From assembly GCA_021229015.1 (NCBI GenBank), contig CM037777.1, forward strand, positions 63,313,593 through 63,377,592: a DNA stretch of 64,000 bases, read 5' to 3'. Below, in pieces: positions 35,167 through 45,194 of this stretch; the first letter of the stretch is position 1; each line of letters starts with the position of its first letter. The position numbers were made by a program, and so were the translations under genes. The notes below the pieces were generated by a model that saw only the letters and a program-made list of their open reading frames with translations, searched no databases and had not been told where the DNA came from. The stretch comes from Solen grandis (lineage: Eukaryota; Mollusca; Bivalvia; Adapedonta; Solenidae).

Positions 35167-35304
35167 TGTCATAGGGTGAGAAAAATTTGCAGCCTGACCG
35201 GGACTCGAACCCGGGACCTTTCGCTTACAGGACGAATGCTCTACCGACCGAGCTACTAGGCCGCATACACATATTTCTCCCCCACACTGGCCACCAATGT
35301 TACA
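35167..35304 (-). repeat. LTR1 of the TRIM-like array
   Basis: This 138-bp unit begins TGTAACATTGGTGGCCAGTG and ends CTCACCCTATGACA. It encloses the best-preserved tRNA-like block (35264-35189). The sequence just after it, TTTGGCACCCAACGAAGGAC, resembles the tRNA-Lys primer-site pattern TGGCGCCCAACG. Confidence 0.55.
35189..35264 (-). tRNA. tRNA-like sequence inside LTR1
   Basis: A 76-nt cloverleaf can be drawn. The acceptor stem GCGGCCT pairs with AGGCTGC (one G-U), the D stem GCTC pairs with GAGC, and the anticodon stem TTCGT pairs with GCGAA. The T arm is CCGGG-TTCGAGT-CCCGG. The anticodon-loop CCTGTAA would give UGU, but it has C instead of U at position 33, so a working tRNA is doubtful. 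Both Pol III boxes are well kept. The neighbouring copies in LTR2 and LTR3 show it is part of a repeat, not a lone tRNA gene. Confidence 0.55.
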
Positions 35305-37371
35305 CAGTCAAAAAAGGTTCTGCTTCGGGCTGTAGTAGGGTAAACACCAATTAAGAACAAAAATAAGTAAACATGTTCACAGACAATTTTAACGCGGCTC
35401 TCGCCGTATATTTCCAAAAAAAGTGCGCCGGTGCATAGTTTACACGTGCAGAAATTTAACTAATGGAATAATTGGTTAAATGAAGATGTTATTATATGGT
35501 GGGTGAATAAGAATGTATGGAAGTCTATCCTAACCATAAAGACGAAACAAGACAATAGACTGGACAAAATACGGACATGGACTACGGAGGACTAATACGG
35601 ATGTAGACTACGGTGGACAAATATGGACATAAACAACGAAACACAAAGGGAGAAGAATTCACTCTGCGACATGTAACTCAGTGGCATTGCATTGTTTCAG
35701 AAATATATAACAAAAAGGTGAACAAAAAGCAACTGATAATTGCTCAAACATTTTATAAATAAGATAAAGCCACATCCGGTTTCAGACTTCAAAAACAGAA
35801 TATCCTGATATTTATTTATTGATATATAAGGGGGAGGGGGCGTTGAAATAAAAAAAAATAACACAAACCAGTTTCTCTGATGCATTTCTTGTTTTATGTG
35901 AGAAGAGTAGTACAAATGCCTACATTGAACGTACATTTAAGATTGTCTCTTAATTAAATAATTTAAAAGTTTCCAGCGTATAAAGTGAGGCATGCATGGT
36001 TTTATGAAAAAAAAAAAGAAAAAAAAAAGAAAGAAGGAAAACGATCATATAAACAATATAAACAGAAAACGTTTCATTATAATTTCCCATTTATTTCAAA
36101 GCTGCAGTAATATGTCAAACAGAGCAGACAAGCAATGTTGTTTGATTTTCAGTTTTGAAAAAGATTATAATAATTACTCATTAAAAGTGGAAAAATATGC
36201 TGTGTTTGTCGTTTCTGTTTAATAATATATATATTATACATCATGTATATATGTTTGTTGCAATGAAACAGAACAGAACATGCCTTATTTTTTTATCCAG
36301 GGTATGATACACACAACATGGGAAAATGGATAAATATAAATTAAAAGAAAAATAGTTACACGTAAATCGTTCCGGTCAATGTTATGGTGAAATAATATAG
36401 CAGTGTAGAAACGGGAGATAACTCATTTAGGACATTAAGAGGTTATAACTGAGAAAACTAGAAAGTTATGTTCTCAAAAAAGATAAAATAAAAAGAGAAT
36501 GGGGAGAGAAATAATAAGAGAGAAGAAAAGAGATGGAGAATTGAGACTAAAAGTTGTGTAGCTTTGACAGAATACAAGAGTATCATGGACATATTTTGTA
36601 ATATAACATGGGTTATAAGTTATACAATAAATAATAATGGCAAAATGGCTAATATTTTTGGAATCAACATCTTTAAAATAAAGTTAGTTTAGTTATGTTA
36701 TATCAAGTAAGGTTTTATTTTTATTAAAGTTCACAATGGCTAGAATTTGTTTGTCATGGAAGATTTGTAAAACTAATGAAAACCCCATAGATTACGCGAA
36801 ATTCCTACTAGCATATTTAGTGTTAACGCGTAGTTATTGATATTGATTTTAGAATTACAACACAGTATAGACTCCTTTTGATGCACTGGTAAAATGCACA
36901 CCTTTCCATGAGCTCATACGTAATTGCAGTTCAGGTTAAAATAAATCAAATAAAATTCCATTGCTTCACAAAGCGTTTAACGTTCAGTTGATGAATTACT
37001 AATCGACAAGTCATACATTTGTTCATGAAAATTCATACTGAAAAGGAAGTTAAAATCCCAAGAGTCTGACTGGTTTAATAAACCAGGACAACTATTATAA
37101 TCGAAAAACAGAAAAAAGAAAAACAATCCTTACCATAAAACCAAGCTGTTCATTCCTGTAAAGACCACGACTTTACACAGTATAGTCTTAACCTTACAAG
37201 TCCCCTATTGACTACAAACAACGGCAGGTGCGGAAATATCGGATTATTTTTGTTCCCACACAATGATCAGAGTGGACGGGTAGTGGAAATCTAACACAAG
37301 AGGGCGATTGGGTTGAACGTTACGGTTACTTAAGGACTACATAAGGCAGGTACATGTATATCACTGTGATT
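35305..37371. other. AT-rich noncoding stretch
   Basis: No gene is recognised. Poly-A runs occur near 35850 and 36008-36035. The strand and extent of any 5' noncoding exon of the sulfotransferase gene in this region could not be determined. Confidence 0.4.
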
Positions 37372-37510
37372 GTTGGGTTTAACGTTCCGCCGACGGTATT
37401 TCAGTCATTCAGTCTCTTTTTGAGACAGATATAGTGTTGCCACACTGCAATATTACGCCGTAAACATTAACATTATTCTGACACCGGGCCAACCAGTCCC
37501 GGATTCACAC
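37372..37510 (-). mobile_element. SINE family B fragment
   Basis: GGGTTTAACGTTCCGCCGAC, TTTTTGAGACAGATATAGTG and TGACACCGGGCCAACCAGTC match the family B tail and body. The head is missing. Confidence 0.6.
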
Positions 37511-37530
37511 ATATAGTGTATATATATACA

Positions 37531-37555
37531 TACACAGACCACAGGGACTTGCTCC

Positions 37556-37591
<36 letters not shown>

Positions 37592-38692
37592 ACACACACA
37601 CACACACAGTACATACACTATCAACAAGGGTGGACATCTTTTCAGGGGTCGACTCGCTTCAACTCCGTTTTTTCAAATCATTCAAATAAATCTATGAAGT
37701 TAACATACGGAATCACTCAAATATATATTTCTCTATCGAAATATACAAAATTGTCGTGAAAATAATCCTCCTTTGTATGTTTATTTGTTTGAAATATATG
37801 CGAATCCGAGAAAAGGACAACAACCTGGACCAGCAGCGCAGTACATTTCGGGATGATTCGGATTTTTACGCTGCGAAATTGGTCAGCGATATTGCGATTA
37901 TTTTCCCGCAATCTGTCAAACCGTTAAATTTAAATTATTAAAGGGCTGACTATTCGGGCGTTGAAAGAAAAAAAAACCCAGGCAGTATGGAGAAATAAAT
38001 ATCACAGGGATTTGAAGTTCAGTAGAATTTAGTATTCCGTATATATAAGAAAAAATATGTTTTGTATGTATGGAGTACTATTATTTTCAGAATTTTATTT
38101 TAAATTACTGAACTTCAAATCCCTGTGATATTTATTTCAATTTAAAAACACACACTCACAGACAAATGAATTTATATCTAAGTCTTTAAATAATTTATTT
38201 TACAAGAAGAAAATTACCAAGAAACAGCTGATTTCTCCATACTGCCTTGGTTTTTTTCTTCTTTCAACGCCCGAATAGTCAGCCCTTTAATAATTTAAAT
38301 TTAACGGTTTGACAGATTGCGGGAAAATAATCGCAATATCGCTGACCAATTTCGCAGCGTAAAAATCCGAATCATCCCGAAATGTACTGCGCTGCTGGTC
38401 CAGGTTGTTGTCCTTTTCTCGGATTCGCATATATTTCAAACAAATAAACATACAAAGGAGGATTATTTTCACGACAATTTTGAATATTTCGATAGAGAAA
38501 TATATATTTGAGTGATTCCGTATGTTAACTTCATAGATTTATTTGAATAATTTGAAAAAACGGAGTTGAAGCGAGTCGACCCCTGAAAAGATGTCCACCC
38601 TTGTTGATAGTGTATGTACAGTGTGTGTGTGTGTGTGTGTGGTGTGTGTGGTGTGTGTGTGTATGGGAGCAAGTCCCTGTGCACAGACACCA
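37531..38692. mobile_element. fold-back element with ~0.45-kb inverted arms
   Basis: The left arm (about 37531-38030) and right arm (about 38100-38692) are near-identical inverted copies. They include the CA microsatellite, CAACAAGGGTGGACATCTTT, the same 61-codon frame in mirror image, and ATCACAGGGATTTGAAGTTC nearest the centre. The right arm has an extra segment of about 95 bp (about 38137-38233). The arms differ at scattered bases and in microsatellite length, so this is not a simple duplicated read. The mirrored open frame starts only at GTG and is not taken as a gene. Confidence 0.8.
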
Positions 38693-38786
38693 CGATAATT
38701 TTGAAAAAAAAAAAAAACATCCAAAAAATAGGTAACTAAAGTATGCAAACAAACTTGCTAATACAAGAAGAAAAAAACAACAAATA

Positions 38787-38793
38787 AATAATT

Positions 38794-38822
<29 letters not shown>
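38787..38822. repeat. (ATA)n microsatellite
   Basis: About ten AAT units occur in a row. Confidence 0.85.
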
Positions 38823-38824
<2 letters not shown>

Positions 38825-39711
38825 TTCCAACAAAAAATATATCAGCTGTTTTGTTGACTATCATATCTATCCAGTAAACGGCCAGATGAAATGGTAAGTT
38901 ATTAATAGAATCTCACCCCCATTAATCAATGACTTCACTTCAGTTATAAGTCCATATATGACAACGATGAAGTTCTATAAACCTTCCCACAGCCGTAATT
39001 CCCTTAAGGCACTTTAAGCCCGGATCTGCACATCATTTCAGGAGATGGTATCCCCCTCCCCCCCACCCCCAACCCCCCCCCCCCAAAAAAAAAGTGCGAC
39101 AGAATTGAATTTTTGGCCCCGAAAACGCACCTGCGTGCATCCTTGAATATATCCTGGGGAGCATGCCCCGTACCCCGACAACCCAGGCATGCTCATCAAT
39201 TAAGACCCCGCTTCGCCCATGCTTTCGTACTGACATATCGGTATTCATTTTTTTGTATATTTGCAATACAGTTGAGGAACCAATTAAGAGTCAATAAATC
39301 AATACACCTGCTAGTCACGAGGATTATATCCGATCTCCAAGAAAATGTTTGCCTATTAATTATGATTTCAAATAAGAAGCCATTCATTTTCGTTCTATTT
39401 TTTTTTAACACTCTCTTCGCATATGTTTAAAAAGTGTGGTGAACGACTGAACGTACCTATTCAAAAAAGCCATCATCGTGCATAATATTTCAGATTTTCA
39501 ACGAGTCCATTTCGAGGGCTTGGTGAAAAACAAGATGTATATAAATAAGTCAAGAAGCAGTACTAGTCCTTCGATTTATGTTATATGCGTTGCTAGTTTA
39601 ATGAATAATCTATTACGGAAAAAAAGAATCTTTCTTCTTCTATTGAAATGGCTAGAAATCATTTACTGATTATTATGGCCATGTTTCTTTTATCGAAGAA
39701 AAGAAGTCAAT
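38823..39711. other. noncoding stretch with poly-C tract
   Basis: A C-rich tract of about 40 bases followed by poly-A lies at 39051-39091. No exon or RNA gene was identified. Confidence 0.4.
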
Positions 39712-39927
39712 TCTCTCAGCCCCTCACCGCTGTGGGTTCGAATCCCGGTAGGGACTTCGGATTTTTAATGTGAGGAAGCCTTCCAGCTGGCTTGCGTTAG
39801 GTCGGTGGTTCTACCCGGGTACCTCTGTGTACTCGGGGTCTTCCTCCACCTGTAAATAGCTGGGCGTCGCTATATGATTGAAATACTATCGCAGCGACGG
39901 TAAACCCAAATACAACAACAACAAAAT
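39712..39927 (+). mobile_element. SINE family A, 5'-truncated
   Basis: It begins at TCTCTCAGCCCCTCACCGCT, lacking the A box, and is otherwise like the 34370 copy. The 8-bp repeats AAGTCAAT flank it (39704-39711 and 39928-39935). Confidence 0.8.
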
Positions 39928-40011
39928 AAGTCAATGTAAGATGTAAGTGAAATTACTTTAAAAGTCTCTGTATATTGCTTCTATCATCCAAATAATTACA
40001 ATGTTTACGGG

Positions 40012-40217
40012 TGGAATGGGAGGCTCCGATACCGAGCCATTACAGTAACTGACTTATTCCAGTCTTATAGACCCTCACAGTTGTGGTTCGAGTCCCGGAA
40101 GGATCACTCGAGGACGGTGGTTCTACCCGGGCGTTTCTGTGCACTTGGGGTCCTCCCCCAACTGTGCTTAGCTGGGCGTCATTTCATGACTTAAATGCTG
40201 TTGTAGCGACGGTAATG

Positions 40218-40249
<32 letters not shown>

Positions 40250-40251
40250 TT
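40012..40251 (+). mobile_element. SINE family A, diverged copy
   Basis: A diverged head (TACCGAGCCATTACAGTAAC, then GTGGTTCGAGTCCCGG) and body (GGTGGTTCTACCCGGGCG) end in (CAA)n. TTTACGGG flanks it (40004-40011 and 40252-40259). Confidence 0.7.
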
Positions 40252-40377
40252 TTTACGGGTACCTAGTAGACCTTAATAAAATGATTTTCCCATTCAATTT
40301 TAGCACACAGTAACCAAAATCCACTATTGGCAGATATAGTCTTTAATTTAATATGTTGATTTAAATTTGTGTACAGC

Positions 40378-41893
40378 GTACACTGTGGGAACGCACACTG
40401 GGGTCCAACGCACTTTGGGGTCCGACCCCAAAGTGCGTTACTTACTATGGGGTCAGAATTGGACCCCAAAGTGCGTTGCATTTGTTACATTACTACATCC
40501 GATAGAGTGAAATCTAACAAACTTTGGTGTCAGAACTTTGATCATAATGTTTATGACATAGCATACATTTGATAGAGCGGAAGAAGTTTCCAAGAGTTTT
40601 AACCAGTCTTAGAAGTTTATTTGAGTAAGGGGGAGTTATGGGAACTTTTTGGACAAATTTTACAATATGACATGAAACAGACATTTGGTTCTCGTGAAGC
40701 AACTCAATGTTATTTTCTTAGTCTTAATTATTATAGATATATGGAAATATGGAGACGTCACGCAAAATTCGTTTTATATCACATTCAAATACGTTTTCAC
40801 CATACCATGATAATAATAATCATCAGCTTTATAGGCAATTATACAACTGGTAAAAAAGCAGACGTGTCAGCTGCCGCTTGTCTTACGTGTTCAAGCATTA
40901 GTGTATCAAATAAATGCACATGATTGTGAAGATATTGTTTTTCAGTTATGTAATTATGCAAATGGAGCTTTCTCTCTAAACAGACAGATTTCAGTATGAA
41001 TTATTTTTCCCCTCACAGCCTCTCCTGAGTAGTAATACAGAATTGTTAAAACTTTAGTTACTGTTTTCAGTTTTGGTTATTTAAGCCTGCTTCGCGCATG
41101 CGCTTCGCAGTCACGCAATGATAATAATATAGTTTAGTGACGGTGATGCGCTGTACTTGTCTTACGAATATAGCGCCGTCACTACACTATATTATAATGG
41201 ATCTAAATAAATGTTACAACTCTAATACCCATAGCTGATAGTGACGACGATGACCATGACAACACGATTAAACGACGATGAGAAGGAGAGAAGGGGGTGA
41301 TGATGATCATCTGATGTCCTGCATATTTAAAATGCTTGTATCATCCATGTCAATCATCCAATCGATGTTGGATCCCAAAGTGTTAGCACACCATTCAGTC
41401 GTCGTCGTTACTCAAATTTCGAAGACATGCCAAATTTAACAGCTTAAATCTCTTCAAGAAAAGCGTTTGTGAAGCCGTGATTCGGACTAATAACAGAAAT
41501 AATATTAAAGTTAATGATGCGTAACTTGAAATTACTTGTATTCACTACAACCAGAAAACGTAAGTTTTTGTGACTGATTGGCCAAATGGCTCATCATATC
41601 GAAACTTTTGGTCATTTTTCATTCAAGTCCACGATAAGTAAAGCGTTTACAGGACCAACAGTTAGCCACTGCGCCCCGCGCTACATGTATATAGCACGAC
41701 TGTTGTCGTTGAATCCAACTGATGTCTCAATATCCGATTGAACGGTGTCGCTAGTATGGGACATATTGATCAACGCACTTTGGGGCTATTTTCGGAGCTG
41801 GCCCAAAAGTGCGTTAGACATACATGTATTTCACTTTTGGGTCGGACGCCATTGTGCGTTGGGTCCCAAAAGTGCGTTCCCACAGTGCACGGT
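40378..41893. mobile_element. 1.5-kb element with long terminal inverted repeats
   Basis: The left end ACACTGTGGGAACGCACACT and the inverse of the right end GTGCGTTCCCACAGTGCAC match. Both ends carry repeated AACGCACTTTGGGG motifs over at least 60 bp. The left end includes a perfect 33-nt palindrome. A second inverted pair (ATAATATAGTTTAGTGACGG against CCGTCACTACACTATATTAT) lies inside near 41125-41200. No transposase is seen, so it is nonautonomous. Confidence 0.7.
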
Positions 41894-42540
41894 ACTACAG
41901 TATTTATCTGTGACACAAAGTCTGTTATAAGACTTACATATATTAGAATGGCTTTATGCAATCATTTGTTTTCTTACAATGTAAATACATATGCTGTTGT
42001 ACACAGATAAGACTATTTCTGAGAAAAAATAATAATTATATACAAATATTTATTAATGCAACGTGTAGTTACCCGGTAAAGTAAAATCCCATACACACTT
42101 CTCCGCAACAGTAATTTGGCTTGTACACTCGTGGCAATCACAAATATTCAAAAACAGTTAAATGTCACTGAATTGTCAACTAGAAATTCATTCCTAACCC
42201 TGACATTTGGTGTCATTTAATCTTTCATTAAATCCACCAAGTAGTTAAATGATTTCATATATTTCGGTACATTTCAGCGTAACCGATACATCGTGTCGTA
42301 TCCACTGCTTTAGGATAAAAGCTTTGTCCGGGTCGGTCTAAACCTGAACTTCACACATATAATGAAGGGGTTACTCATGTAGCTAGACAATAGGCGATTT
42401 AATCTGGGTGTCGGCGATAGCTTACGGTCAGATAGAAATGACGTCATGAGATCCGTTTCAATGGAATATATACAACCAGCTGATACAGTTTTCATACCAT
42501 ACTCTAAAGGTCTCTTTCCAGACATTTTTAAACTATATAC

Positions 42541-42644
42541 TGTAACGAACACGGCCCGTCTCGGAATCGAACCCGGTCCGCCGGCATGATAGCCCAATGC
42601 TCTAACCACCGGGTTCGATTCCGGGCCGGGCCATGTTCGTTACA
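42541..42644 (+). repeat. candidate short LTR made of a tRNA-like hairpin
   Basis: The unit starts TGTAACGAACACGGCCC and ends GGGCCATGTTCGTTACA, inverted copies with one mismatch. Further in, GAATCGAACCCGG and CCGGGTTCGATTC are also inverted, so each arm carries a B box. The minus strand also shows an A-box-like GGTGGTTAGAGCATTGG. A primer-site-like TGGTGTCAGAAGTGGGAT starts two bases after its end. No partner LTR was found downstream. Confidence 0.5.
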
Positions 42645-42646
42645 TT

Positions 42647-42664
42647 TGGTGTCAGAAGTGGGAT
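42647..42664 (+). other. primer-binding-site-like motif
   Basis: TGGTGTCAGAAGTGGGAT would pair with a tRNA 3' end ...CTTCTGACACCA, a form found in tRNA-Leu and reminiscent of Gypsy-type primer sites. Its spacing of two bases from the TTACA end supports the LTR reading of 42541-42644. Confidence 0.55.
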
Positions 42665-42683
42665 AGCTACTTCGAAAGAAAAG

Positions 42684-43064
42684 ATGAACAGAGATGGGAC
42701 AAGTGATGTCTGTAAGGGAAAGGTGCAAGAGTTTGATGCAGATTTTGGATCAACGAAGCGGAAGGCCACAACTCCGTTGCTGCCAGGTGTACGCAGGAAG
42801 ATTGGTGTTAGTGAACGAAGAACGGGTGGACTAACAGTAAGTCGAGAGGTTCGTGGCCAGCAAAGAAGGCAGCACATAACGATGACAGAGGGTGAAGATG
42901 TCGTGTATGAAAATATCACCACAGTCCTGTCGGAGACGGCACCGGGTAGTACCGTCGTAAACTTGGGTCAATACATGCGGGCTAAGGAGATAGACCCTTC
43001 CAGCATGAAGTTGGAGATATGTGATGATGGGAAAATCAAACTTGATTTTGTCATTATTCACTGA
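42684..43064 (+). CDS. unrecognised ORF downstream of a primer-site motif
   Basis: From the second in-frame ATG the frame is 126 codons (143 from the ATG at 42633, which lies inside the LTR-like unit). The first half is basic and polar. The second half looks structured: TVLSETAPGSTVVNLGQYMR followed by an acidic segment that ends with DGKIKLDFVI. I do not recognise the family and see no zinc knuckle, protease or polymerase motif. The position right after an LTR-like unit and primer site suggests a retroelement product or relic. It may equally be a host exon fragment, since no purine tract or second LTR follows. Confidence 0.4.
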   Translation: MNRDGTSDVCKGKVQEFDADFGSTKRKATTPLLPGVRRKIGVSERRTGGLTVSREVRGQQRRQHITMTEGEDVVYENITTVLSETAPGSTVVNLGQYMRAKEIDPSSMKLEICDDGKIKLDFVIIH

Positions 43065-43376
43065 ATCATTTTTAAGCATTTTGATTAATCAGCATATTGG
43101 TTGAGACCAAAGGGATTGGTCGTCATGTTTATTAGTCACTTTTTGAAGTTATATTTTTGTTAAGTATATGACATTAATGTAAGGAAAGTTCTTTTGTATC
43201 CAGTGAGGGTTGGATTCAGGTTTTGTCATGGAAGTCATCTTAGCTTTACAAGACTATTAGGTGGGTGGGCTGAGGTTTATACACAGACTCAGATTTGCAA
43301 CCAATGTGTACCAGTAATATCCGAAGTATGTATGGTAGAGATGGAAAAAATGTCAGCCCGTGTACAAATAGGTTGA

Positions 43377-43634
43377 TTGGTTGGTTGGTTGTATTGGAGT
43401 TTACCGTCGCTGCGATAGTATTTCAATCATATAGCGACGTCCAGCTAATTACAGATGGAGGAAGACCCCGAGTACACAGAGGTACCCGGCTAGAACCACC
43501 GACCTAACGCAAGCCAGCTGGAAGGCTTCCTCACATGAAAAATCCGAAGTCCCTACCGGGATTCGAACCCACAGCGGTGAGGGGCCGAGAGATTTGTAGT
43601 CCGCGACTGTAACCGCTCGGCCACGGTGGCCCCG
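43377..43634 (-). mobile_element. SINE family A, full length with TSD
   Basis: ACAAATAGGTTGA and ACAAATGGGTTGA flank it (43364-43376 and 43635-43647). The minus-strand head has GGCCGAGCGGTTACAGTCGC and GGGTTCGAATCCCGG. The tail is CAACCAACC-like, not (CAA)n. Confidence 0.85.
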
Positions 43635-43647
43635 ACAAATGGGTTGA

Positions 43648-44845
43648 GATTTCCACCCGGGCTTAGATATATGTATATCAATCTGACTAAAGTCATCTCC
43701 TATATGTACGCTACGCTACATAAGGAAGATCTGTACTTAGGTTAGATTGACATATATATATGGCAAAGAATGACTGGCCCGATGGAAACATCAGCCCGTC
43801 TATTTAAAAGCTTAGATCTCCACCCGGGGTCATGTTTCCAACCTGAAATATACGAATAATTTCGCCCTTATGATGAGTTCATACTGAAATCAACACTGAC
43901 CTCACGCATACCATCTCCCCGGATTGGTAGCGTCACCTAATACTGTGAAGCTCTGGGCACTGGCGGATTCAAGGGGGTGGTGCCCCCTCTAAAATTCACC
44001 GACCGTGTATAAAATTTCACAGCTTTAAATAAAAAAAAAAAACGCATGGGAGTTTCCCCGGATCCTAAGTCCAACAGAAGCTACACCCTTCTAACGACTT
44101 GGCCAAAGCGGCAAGCCGCTTGCATTGTTACTGCCTACATTTGATTAATAACCCCTAACCTGATCTCATGGATCCGGTTGGTAACCCGAGTTTAGAGATC
44201 CGGTAGTCCGTAATAACTTTTTTTTCCGTAGTTACGCTTTTGTTGTATAAAATACACAAGTCTCTGTGTTGTTAAATAAATATATTTCAACAGACATATC
44301 CAATCAATTAATTATATACAGTATTCTGTATAAATTTAAAGCACGATATTTGACATGAAATACGTTAAGATTGTCCTGACAGACTTCTGCACAGGACGGT
44401 GGTGAAAACTAGAATCCCCCTTTTTTCTATATTCAAAAGCAACAGATATTAAAACAAATTACAGAATAAACAGATATGTCAATCACGCCTTTGTGGGCGG
44501 AGTCACTGAAAAGCCATAAAACTGAGAAAGCGGATAAACAAAACTTATCATGCCACTAGATGACCAAAGGTACAATCAATGAAGCCATTAAAGGTGTCAG
44601 ACATTAAAAATGCAATAACTAATTAGTCATGACACGTGCCAGATATCGAAGTTATGAAAAGAATTTACATCTAGATATTATACTTTTTCGAGATACATAA
44701 AATTAGCGAAATATAAATGAAACTTAATAAACATAATCTGTATGAACATAATGTTAAGAATGGAAATATGTAATGATTTAAATATACAAATTACACAGAC
44801 AGAACATAACTTCATACATGTCAACATGAATTGTGTATAAAACAT

Positions 44846-44850
<5 letters not shown>
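43648..44850. other. noncoding stretch, no gene recognised
   Basis: The stretch holds a poly-A run near 44030 and AT-rich sequence. I see no supported feature. Confidence 0.35.

Positions 44851-44886
<36 letters not shown>
44851..44886. repeat. (GA)n microsatellite
   Basis: About 17 GA units occur in a row. Confidence 0.9.
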
Positions 44887-44888
<2 letters not shown>

Positions 44889-45194
44889 GAAAGAAAAATA
44901 TAGAGTTGTAGCGCAAATTATTCGGCTGAATAATTTACCGCTACAACACGGTTCTGCTAGCAGCCATCTGGCGGTTAAATACGAGGTGCGAAATATCCGC
45001 AATGTAGAATTACATTTAAGACTTTGAAACATGCGGACATTAAACTTTTAACATTGAACTTGATCGTTAAAATTTCTGAAAATGTAATACGCATTTTGTA
45101 AATGTGATTAAAGTTTTGAAAATGCAACAATGTAATATGGAATCCTCAATTAGGGAAAGAAATGAACTGGCGGATATCCCCTCCGATACAAAGC

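Larger units (their letters stand above)
34659..35304 (-). mobile_element. candidate TRIM element: three tRNA-bearing LTRs in tandem
   Basis: Read on the minus strand the order is LTR1 (35304-35167), internal 1 (35166-35046), LTR2 (35045-34904), internal 2 (34903-34806), LTR3 (about 34805-34659). LTR1 and LTR2 start TGTAACA/TGTCACA and end ATGACA/GTTACA; each contains a tRNA-like block and ends TTTTTCTCACCCT(A/G)T.... Each internal region starts with a primer-site-like TTTGGCACCCAACG or TTGGCGCCTAACG and ends GAATTCTAAA-TGGAGG-GAT or a close variant, like a purine tract. LTR-internal-LTR length is about 400 bp. There is no coding capacity. Confidence 0.6.

Noticed and set aside
34683..35264. 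A cluster of three functional tRNA genes
   Set aside because: Only one folds well, it lacks U33, and all three sit in repeated LTR-like units; treated as tRNA-derived parts of a mobile element.
37756..38472. Two identical 61-codon frames in inverse orientation
   Set aside because: They start at GTG, lie in the arms of a fold-back repeat, and show no protein motif.
42310..42922. Minus-strand frames around 42.3-42.9 kb
   Set aside because: They read through the tRNA-like hairpin unit or antisense to the plus-strand ORF and show no motif.
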